Source: Ulota crispa (Eukaryota > Streptophyta > Bryopsida > Orthotrichales > Orthotrichaceae). From it: a stretch of DNA of 64,000 nucleotides. The notes under the pieces were generated by a model. It was not told where the DNA came from. It did no database searches and worked only from the letters and a program-made list of their open reading frames with translations. The DNA lies in NCBI GenBank assembly GCA_963920765.1, contig OY987251.1, forward strand, positions 2,048,501 through 2,112,500. Direction: 5' to 3'. Position 1 is the first letter of the stretch. The number at the start of each line of letters is the position of its first letter. The position numbers and the translations under genes are program-made. This document shows, in pieces, positions 55,815 through 64,000 of this stretch.

Positions 55815-57650
55815 TTTGTTGTAATTACTTGAAGAAAGTTCTATTTCAACAATTATTATTTTGACAATTACATGCTATGGTAAATTGTATAGAATCTTAA
55901 ATAATATTGGTTTTTGTATGTTTTTGCAACTCAAAACATTTTTAACCAAGCACGTTCAAAGCAGTCTTTATTGTTTTGCAAAATTGAGTAGTGGCCTCTA
56001 GAGACCAACTCGGAACTTGAATCGGGTATATAGAGGTTCAACTAATTTGTGCTTTGAACAAAGTTTCATTTTCATTGGCTAAACAAGCACTTTATTTATT
56101 TGTTTATTTTATTTTTCATTGCAGTTCTTTTTTTTGCTTTTTACAAATTTGGTTAGTGTGTTGTAAGACCCTATTCGAAACCCAAGAGCCCTATTTGTGC
56201 TTGTCATGTGTTTTGTAAAGGGCTCTTTGGATTCCAAAGAGCCCCATTAACAAATTATTATTATTAAATTTTCCCATTTTTTTTAAAGTTTTTCACCAAT
56301 TTTTTTTTGTTGTTTTTTATATTTTACAGATTGGTTGGTGTGACTTAGGACCTTCTTTGGAACCCAAAAGCCCTATTTGTGCTTGTCACAATTTTGTAAA
56401 GGGCTCTTTGGATTCCAAAGAGCCCTCATTAACAAGTTATGTACTATTTTTTTTTCCCATTTTTTCTTAAGTTTTTTACCATTTTTATTTTTATTTTTTA
56501 ATTTTATGGACTGGTTGGTGTGACTAAGGACCCTCTTTGGAACCCAAGACCCCTATTTGTGCTTGTCACAATTTTGTAAAAGAATCATAAAATATGTTGA
56601 AATTGCACAATGTATGAAATCTCAAGAACAATTAGTGTTTTTAATTAAGAAACTTAGTTATATTTGCTAAATGTGATGAATTGAATTGTTTAATTCAACG
56701 TAATGATTGTATGGACTTGGTAATAAAATAACAAATTTGGCACTTGTGTTTGTAGAAAGGTCATTTAAGTTGGTTTTAGCCTTGATTTATCATATATAAC
56801 TAAGTTTGTTAATAAAATCACTAATTATTCTTCAGTTCTCATACATTGTGCAATTTTGACATATTTTATGACTCTTTCACAAAACTGTGACAAGCACAAA
56901 TAGGGGTCTTGGGTTCTGAAAAGGGTCCTAAGTCACACCAACCAATTTGTAAAATATAAAAAACAAAAAAAAAATTGGTGAAAAACTTAAGAAAAATTGG
57001 GAAAAAAATAATATTTAATCTGTTAATGACGGCTCTTCGGAATCCAAAGAACCCTTTATAAAACCCGCGACAAGCACAAATAGGGCTCCTGGGTTCCAAA
57101 GAGGGTCCTTAGTCACACCAACCAATCCATGAAATTGAAAAAAACAAAAAAAATTGGTAAAAAACTTAAGAAAAAATGGGAAAAAAAATAGTATGTATCT
57201 TGTTAATGAGGGCTCTTTGGAATCCAAAGAGCCCTTTACAAAACATGTGATAAGCACAAATAGGGTTCTTGGGTTCCGAATAGGGTCTTGCAATATACCA
57301 ATCAAATTTGCAAAAAGCAAAAAAAAGAATTGCAATGAAAAATAAAATAAACAAATAAATAAAGTGCTTGTTTAGCCAATGAAAATGAAACTTTGTTCAA
57401 AGCACAAATTAGTTGAACCCCCATATACCCGATCTAGGTTCTGAGTTGGTCCCTAGAGGCTACTACTCAATTTTGCAAAACATTAAAGATTGCTTTGAAC
57501 GTGCTTGGTTAAAAATGTTTTGTTTTGCAAAAACATATGAAAACCAATATTATTTAAGATTCTGTACAATTTACCTTAGCATGTAATTGTCAAAATAATA
57601 ATTGTTGAAATAGAACTCTCTTCAAGTAATTACTACAAAGATCAATGATG
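55815..57650. repeat. 1.8-kb near-palindrome (long inverted repeat)
   Basis: The left arm, from about 55815 to 56700, is matched in complement by the right arm, from about 56760 to 57650. For example, GACAATTACATGCTATGGTA pairs with 57575-57600, and AATTGCACAATGTATGA at 56600 pairs with 56840-56860. The spacer is under 100 bp. Each arm holds about 2.5 tandem units of 180 bp with AGCCCTATTTGTGCTTGTCA and GGGCTCTTTGGATTCCAAAG. The RNA of such a structure would fold into a long hairpin; whether it is transcribed is unknown. Minus-strand frames at 56866-57354 are artefacts of the repeat. Confidence 0.88.
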
Positions 57651-59060
57651 AAGTTTGGAGAGGTTTTTGCACCAATTGATTTCACATTTGTTATTGCAAT
57701 TTTTTAGATTACTGTGTTTGTGTTAAACTTGGTCTTATGCCTAAATTTTTTTGTAACATTTTGAATTGAGAATCACTTACTAAAAAGTTAAAATGAGAAG
57801 CTTCAAGAAAGTTCTCATATAAAGCCATTATTTCATAAGTTTTTATCTTCTACATAAAAATAAATTTCAAAATGTAAATGGTGGAGCTATAGATTTTAGC
57901 TGGCTTTAGAAGAGAAAAGAAATGGAGGAATTGGCTAATAATTGTGATTTTGACAATCTTGATTAACTGAGGGTCACTTTTCAAAAATGTGAAATGAAAG
58001 GTAGTACGTAGTAGTCATTGACAGCATTTGCTATACCATTATGAAGTCCTCAAGATGTTTGATTTTTAACTTTAATCCATTCTTCATTTAATGGTATTGT
58101 GACCATGCCAAATGTTTTCTTAGGGTTTTCAACTGCCTCAATGTGTCTCCAAAGAGTTTATAAACTAGCAATATATTTATGTTTTTACTAATACTTTCTA
58201 AATTTTATAATCAATCACAATGAAAAACAGTTCAATTTTTTTTACATTCTTCTTATTTGATAAAGAATTAGAAAATGTCTTAGCATTTTCAATATGATAA
58301 ATTACTAAATGAAGGGAATTGTAGTGAATTTTGTGTTTCTAATGATTTGGCAAGTTTATTCAATTTTGAAGTTTTTACCAAAATTTATTTTTTGATTAAA
58401 CATTTGCTCAAATTTTGTTTGAAAATGTTTACAATATATTAAAAGAAATACTATATCAACATTCAAAAGTATCAAAGAGATAATTAAAAAGTGTACTTTC
58501 ATTGTAAAATTTGCGATATAAATTCAAATTTCTTCTTATTGGGATTATAAAATTTATTTCATTGCTATTATTGTAGACTTGTATCCTCAAAATTTGAATG
58601 TGTTCAAAATTGCAAATTAAAAATTAAGGATTTTGGATTCTTTTGAATTGAGAGTACAACAAAAATATGAAAATAATATATGAAAGGTTCAATGTTTATT
58701 GATTCATGGTATTCTTTTTTTTGAAATAGTTAGTATTGCAAGAAATCTTAGACTTGATTTTTTTTCTTTCAAAAAGTGGGTATTAATGAAATTTTGTATT
58801 TTTTGGTTTTGAATAGTCTCCATTGATTTTTTTATAATGTATCTTCCTAAATGAGTTTCCATCATAATGGTTGTCCTATTTTCATCTACATTCATCCATT
58901 TCATTTTCATTGAGTTGGTATTGTTTTTCATTTGTTTGTATCAATGGATGAATTTTAAATATCATCCAAAATTTCTATTCATGTAGTGATATTTTTGCAT
59001 ATTTACAAACGTATGAAAATCACCAAAATATCAGTCTCAATTTTTTAATTTTCATGAAAA
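57651..59060. repeat. Right interior of the Mutator-like element, shared with 16100-17530
   Basis: Colinear similarity with the repeat copy at 16100-17530 runs across the whole interval, with many substitutions and small indels. No coding region is supported; the 75-codon minus-strand frame at 58704-58931 lacks motifs and is not preserved in the other copy. Confidence 0.75.
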
Positions 59061-59153
59061 GTCTGCCCATTGCTCAATGCTCACGGCTCATTTCTCAATG
59101 CTCACGGCTCATTGCTCAATGCTCATTGCTTGTTGCTCACACTTTAGCAACCG
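59061..59153 (-). repeat. Right terminal repeat of the 5.1-kb Mutator-like element
   Basis: A run of GCTCAATGCTCACGGCTCAT-type words ends in TTGCTCACACTTTAGCAACC. It matches the end at 17598 and, in complement, the start at 54062. Confidence 0.78.
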
Positions 59154-59155
59154 TG

Positions 59156-59465
59156 GGCCCTAATAAGGTCCTAAGTTTCCCAGCATGGGAACTTGAAACC
59201 CATTAAACCAACCTCTACACATGTGCAAGCTGACGTGGCACCATTGGTGCGCAGTTAGCTTTTTTGATTTTGTTAATTTAAAAAAAATAAAAAAACTACA
59301 AAAAATAAACTTAAAATCTTATTTTTTTCGAAGGCTTTTTTTATTTTTTTTATTTTTCTGATTATTTTATTCTAGCGACTAGCAAGGGCTGGTTCTCCAC
59401 ATTGGCAACAAAATAAATGGAAGGTTGGTTGGGAACTAATGGTTTATAAAGGCCTTATTGGGGCC
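59156..59465. mobile_element. MITE with GGCCCTAATAAGG ends
   Basis: Left GGCCCTAATAAGGTCCTAAG and complement of right GGCCCCAATAAGGCCTTTAT form imperfect inverted ends. It abuts the terminus of the Mutator-like element. No target duplication could be fixed and the superfamily is unclear. Confidence 0.6.
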
Positions 59466-60933
59466 TTAGATTTTTCCTAATGAAGGTACTTAGAAGCCCT
59501 TAGAAAATTTTGCTACTAGCCATATTATGGTCTACAATATTCTAGATGCTAGTAGCATGCTCAAATTCCGCTCAAGCTCTAAAACCATCCACCTTCTCAA
59601 AGGTAATCCCTTTGAACATGTTGTTTTTCATAAGTTTCAACAATGTACAAACAATGCACATTTGAGGAGGTGAACAATTTTAGAGTCCTATGTCACTTCA
59701 ACTTCAAAATTTTCTAAATAATTTCATAAAGCTCCAAAAATTATGAAACAACTTGGGTTAGATGCCAATTCTTCATGTCTTTCAAATAAATATTTATTCA
59801 AAAAATATGTTTCAGAATGTTTCACCTCCCAAAATTAAGTTTCAGCCCTTAAATGACCTGTTTATGAGCCTCCTACCTTACACGTATATAATTCTTCAAA
59901 CAATTTCTAGTTTTCTTAATTCAGGATCATAAAAAACCTACCAATTTTATCAATTGACTTGCATTCTTGAATCGAGTCAATTTACATCCACTCACTTCAA
60001 TTGTTGAAAGGTTTACATAGTACCAAATATATTTCAATGAGCACTTAAATAGTTGAAATTTCTAGTGCAGTGAACGAATGTGTGAATGTACATGTGTATA
60101 TATACAAGTATATGTGCCTGTATATATATATTACAACAAAAAATTAAGTAGCAAAATTTATATTGTAGAAATAACTATTGAAGCTTGACAAGTGCTGTAT
60201 TCCATTGTTTTTGGTTCATTTCCTTTATATGTACAAGTTTTACAGATATTTTGAAAGTCTTGTAATTTCAGATATAAACATTTACATATCCAAATTTTCT
60301 AGGTTTTCAATGTGTACACTTCTAAACTGAGATTTTTTTAAAGTCTAAAAGATTATCTCCTGAAGTTGTTTGGTTTCCTAATATATAATGGAAAAACAAA
60401 ACAGAATAACCATGTAGTACATTATAAGGAAAACTGTTCAAAATGACAAAAATATGTCCAAATTAACATGGCTAAATTTACAAAAATTGTCCAATTTGAT
60501 AATTTTTTTGTCATTTTGAACACATTTGGTCAATTTGGACATGTCAATTAGGACACAAATTTTTGTGGTGATGGTCTAAATATGGCTTTTACAATTCTAA
60601 AAACCATGAATCTAAATTTAAATTTACATACATTTTTCAATATAATATTTTATTTGAGTTTTTTAACCCCTAAACGTCAAGGCGGACAAAAAGCGTCCGC
60701 ACGCTCTGAAAAAAGGTTCTATGTTCTAGAAAAAAAAATTTTTCATTTGATTTTTTTTAGAAGTGATCATAAACACATGGTCCATCACAAAAGGCAAAAA
60801 ATTACATCATCTGATGCATTTGTATTTTTAGGCAACCCAAATTGTGATAAGATTCAAAAACACGGTATTAAGTCCCAAGCTACCCATCTTGCACTTTTCA
60901 TGAGGGCACCATAGATTGTTGAGTTTTCCAAAT
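59466..60933. other. AT-rich DNA with a short inverted repeat
   Basis: GTTCAAAATGACAAAAA (60436-60452) and its complement (60505-60521) form a small hairpin. A TTAACCCCTAAACG word at 60663 resembles a TTAA-family end. The 110-codon frame at 60582-60914 overlaps it and lacks motifs. No gene is supported. Confidence 0.45.
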
Positions 60934-60937
60934 TTAA

Positions 60938-61866
60938 CCTCTAAAGGACCAAGCCCTTTTCTTTGTAAAAAACATTGAAAATCGCCACTTTAGGGGGGAT
61001 GAAAGGAATAGTGATTATTATTTTATTTTTTTGAAATCTAACAATAAGATCTTGCTCTAGACAATATGAAGTTCTTGGGAAAAAAATTGAGCTCATTCCA
61101 AATGAAAAGGAGTGAGATATTTATATGTGAAGTGAAAAAAAAAAAAAAAAAAAAAAAAAAATTCTTACTTCCCAAAATTTTCAGAAGCCGTTGACCACTC
61201 CTATATCAAAAAAATTTCTCTACACAAAGTTGAGGTTTTTTTTTCTCATGTAGAAGACCAAGCTAGGTATGTATGGGAGAATTCTCCAATCTATTGGAAC
61301 TATACAACACATGGAAAAAAAGTAAGTAAAAAGAAGTAGAGAATGAGTTAAAACATAAAATTGATAAGAATTTAATTATTAAAAATAAAAAATTCAAATC
61401 CCAATGGTTATAATGTTGTAATAAACAATATACATCCTTTGGTTTTGTTCTTTTTCCAAAATAATAAAAATTTAGTTAAATAAAGGACTTCAAAGTTTAT
61501 TTTAGAGTAGAGAATTTAGAACTGCCCACAAACAAAAACTCTTCATAACTTTCATCTCATCTATTAGAATTGAATGATTCAAAGCTCCCCATGTCTATAT
61601 AATTCTAAAGAACCTATTTCAAATATTTATTTGAAAAAGATGAAATTTTTAAAGAAGTTTTGGTTGCCTTGAGAGCAGCATTTTCCAAATTTTCATGCAT
61701 AACTTCTTCAATAAATGTCGGAACAAAGAAAAAATTACATTCCCATGTAGATCTTTGAATTCCTCACCTTCAATAAAAGTTTCAAAAAATCTTGCAAAGC
61801 AGTTTAACCATAGGTACATGCCTAAAATCCCATTTGTCAGTTGAATGGACAATGGTCCTTTAAGGG
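60938..61866 (+). mobile_element. Full-length TTAA-family MITE copy (929 bp)
   Basis: CCTCTAAAGGACCAAGCCC starts after TTAA (60934-60937) and GGTCCTTTAAGGG ends before TTAA (61867-61870), so both target copies are intact. The interior matches the complement of 30055-30993 from end to end. An A-run lies at about 61135-61161. The minus-strand frame at 61649-61957 is not gene-like. Confidence 0.9.
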
Positions 61867-61870
61867 TTAA

Positions 61871-64000
61871 GAAACAAAATTTTAATGGGTGGGCACCTGC
61901 CACACCATTGTAGAATCTATTGTAGAGGGCAGGCACGGCCACCCATCCAATGTTCAAGGATTAAAGGACAAAAAAATGTTGATTTTTGTGATTTTGGATG
62001 TGGATTAAAAGCTCACAAAACCACATATGTGTAAACGCCTACTTCATGAAGTATATGGTGCTTTATTCATTAGATTTGAACAAGTGTGATTAAATTGTAA
62101 ATGTTAGGATTTAAGATATACATGATATAATCTATCAAGACGATAATTTTCTATTTTCTTCTCACTTGAAGATTCAAGTGTTACTGGACTTTTGGTTTGC
62201 AAGTTCCTCAGTTTGGAAACTTTATTTGCAACAAACATCACTCCTCACCTTTTCTTTGGTCCAGTACGTAGGAAGTTACCTGTTTATATTTTTATAATCC
62301 AAGATGGCCAAAAAAACGTGGATACTGAATATGTTTGGATTTCTAGGACAACATCGTAGTTAATCCTTAATATCAACATTCTACTATTTGGAACTTTTTC
62401 TACCGTTAACGAAAAATATCTTCTTACTTTCTACTTGGTTGGGAATGTATAGTGCCACAACACGTAATAAACGAACACCCACTTTTATGTGTAGGTTATC
62501 TTGGCTTTATGATTGCCACTACAATTATGGCACAAGCTTTGCTAGAACCTTTTTCTGCTAGTTTTCAAAAGCTCTATAATGATTGTTAGTCTCCAAAAAA
62601 CAGATTTCGAAACTCATTTTTTCAAATCACATTTGTTCATAATAATAAACTGTAAGGCACAAGGGTTTTTACAAAGATTTTGATTGTAGATAAAATGTCC
62701 TTCAGATTTATTTTATTTTAAAAGGAGCTTATTCAATTTAAATGAGAGATTATATTGCAGTTTTCTGTCCATTGTTTCATGCTTTTTAATTCAACCACAA
62801 GTTTGTTCAAAAACATTTCACATATGAAAGTTGAAAGTTTTGAAAAGTTATATCTTAAGATCAAAATTTCTATTAGAAAGCTAAGCATTTCAAAGTAAAA
62901 TTAAAAAGAGTGAGCTCAATGATTTAAAAATCTTGGATGTGGTATACAAGCTGCAACATAAGGTTATCAGATTGTGAACGTCTTTGTAACAAAGAATTTC
63001 AAGCATCATCAAAATACATCATTTTTTTAAAGCAATGGTTCTTGACTTCTAGTAAACCATAGTTTTGTTTTGAAAGTGCAAAAAAAAAAACAAAAAACAG
63101 TACAGTACAGCATAATCATTTGCCTTTGTGTAGACATGATACGAATTTTTTATCTTCCTCATTTAACTTTGAATTTTTTTTACCATTCATGGTAGATATT
63201 TATTGTACCAACGTGAAACCAACTGCAAAATAGCCTGGACTTCAAATCAAATGCGCACCTGCATTATTTTTTATTGCAAATGATAGACCCATCTTTCTTG
63301 ACTTCCGCATGTCATAAATTGATACCTAACAAATTTGAGCACAAACAATTTGTAGGTTACATGTTTATCAATGTGAATTAGTATGAATAGACAAAATTGC
63401 TAATAATGATATCTAATTTTAGTTTTATCGTATTCAAACTAATTAGAGAATGTCTATTGAACTGCACTGTGATGTATGATAAATACAAGTTAAATATTCA
63501 ATTTTAACCCCTACACGCCCAAGGGAATAAGGACAAAAGATTCATCATCAAATGACACTTTTGTAACTTTGATGAAGTTTGTTTTAAAAGAGAAAATAGA
63601 AATCACGATGTTTACTAATCATCCATATTGTCAAACATTCAAAAAAGGTTTTGGACTCTTATTTAATGAATTTAAAAGTATTTACCAACTAACATTCATC
63701 AAAATTACAAGTTTTTTTTTTAATTTTAAAATTTTGTATGATTGATCAAAAGTGGATGTTCTATTCTAAAACTAAAAAATGCAATGTTTTTAAAGGAGAG
63801 AACATTGTTAGTTTTCCAAAATAGTAAACTTTACTACACTAGCAAATATTGAAATGTTTATCTTTGAAATTTTCTCCTTTGTGGACTTTAACTTGGATTG
63901 ATATGATTCAAATTGGGTCAGAAAGTAGACTTGCTTTCCTATATGTGTGTATTTTATATTTTTTCAAATAACGTTTTTTCATCTTGGACATCTCGCAAAA
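61871..64000. other. AT-rich DNA to the end of the window
   Basis: A short GC-rich inverted repeat (GGGTGGGCACCTGCC and GGCAGGCACGGCCACCC, about 61889-61946) and a TTAACCCCTACACG word at 63504 are visible. No gene is supported. Confidence 0.45.

Larger units (their letters stand above)
54062..59153. mobile_element. Non-autonomous Mutator-like element, 5.1 kb
   Basis: The left end GATGCTAGAGTGTGAGCAGG and the complement of the right end GGTTGCTAAAGTGTGAGCAA are inverted repeats extending about 50 bp (AGCAAT-AGC, GTTGAGC/ATTGAGC words). The left end interrupts the gypsy integrase. The interior has no transposase frame; it is dominated by a large near-palindrome (about 55815-57650). The right 1.6 kb matches 16042-17598 and 1-142. 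No clean 9-bp duplication is visible, possibly because another MITE sits against the right end. The pairing of these two ends into one element is therefore inferred from the repeats. Confidence 0.65.

Noticed and set aside
56866-57354. Phenylalanine-rich frames repeating the same peptide
   Set aside because: They come from the tandem 180-bp units in the right arm of the palindrome and lack domain features.
60582-60914. 110-codon frame
   Set aside because: It runs through a TTAACCCCTA repeat end, has lysine/phenylalanine-rich composition typical of AT-rich DNA, and contains no motif.

Overview
The window reads as AT-rich nuclear DNA of a land plant. The evidence is GT-AG introns in long coding relics, plant-style MITEs (Stowaway-like CTCCCTCC ends with TA duplications), a Ty3/gypsy integrase, Mutator-like elements and (TA)n/(CA)n microsatellites. 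The transposase types recognised here (Mutator-like with a GCM1/FLYWCH-like finger, DUF7869) make me suspect a seed-free plant such as a moss, lycophyte or fern, but that is inference. I see no rRNA, tRNA, CRISPR array or intact conserved host gene. Almost everything legible is transposable elements in various states of decay, many nested in one another.

Main structure, 1-17598. The outer layer is a repeat (1-142 and 16042-17598) that matches 57421-59153 without interruption. A 933-bp TTAA-flanked element (143-531 plus 15498-16041) sits inside it. Inside that lies a 14,957-bp Mutator-like element (532-15488), bounded by a perfect 9-bp target duplication (ATGCCATAA). Both insertions are supported by empty sites elsewhere in the window. 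The big element carries two divergent gene relics. The minus strand has a Mutator-like transposase (about 2052-5375). The plus strand has a long multi-exon gene (about 8637-14994) that joins a ParB-like GNHR-motif region, a Lys/Glu-rich linker and a beta-class (motif IV, then X and I) DNA amino-methyltransferase-like domain. A transposon carrying a phage/bacteria-style ParB-methyltransferase protein is the most striking content of the window. This copy is broken by many stops, mostly TAG. One intron holds a GC-rich array of palindromic repeats, and the right terminus carries an 8-bp tandem array.

17600-43370. A DUF7869-type transposase-like pseudogene (17600-20230) is followed by long AT-rich DNA. 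In it lie MITEs with clear ends (22073-22476 with an 8-bp duplication; 22794-23372 and 31809-32148, Stowaway-like) and further copies of the TTAA family (27621-28874, 28879-29730, 30055-30993, 39764-40697). There are also microsatellites, degenerate tandem repeats and a G-rich minisatellite (41590-41870).

43370-54060. A second transposase-like pseudogene with a coiled coil (43370-47837) is interrupted by two MITEs. After it come an unrecognised minus-strand reading frame (48050-48736), a charged minus-strand pseudogene that may be a gag (50612-52420) and a Ty3/gypsy integrase fragment (53186-54060). The integrase stops exactly where the next element begins.

54062-64000. A 5.1-kb non-autonomous Mutator-like element (54062-59153) contains a 1.8-kb near-palindrome. 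It is followed by a GGCCC-ended MITE (59156-59465), another TTAA-family copy (60938-61866) and AT-rich DNA with nothing else I can name.
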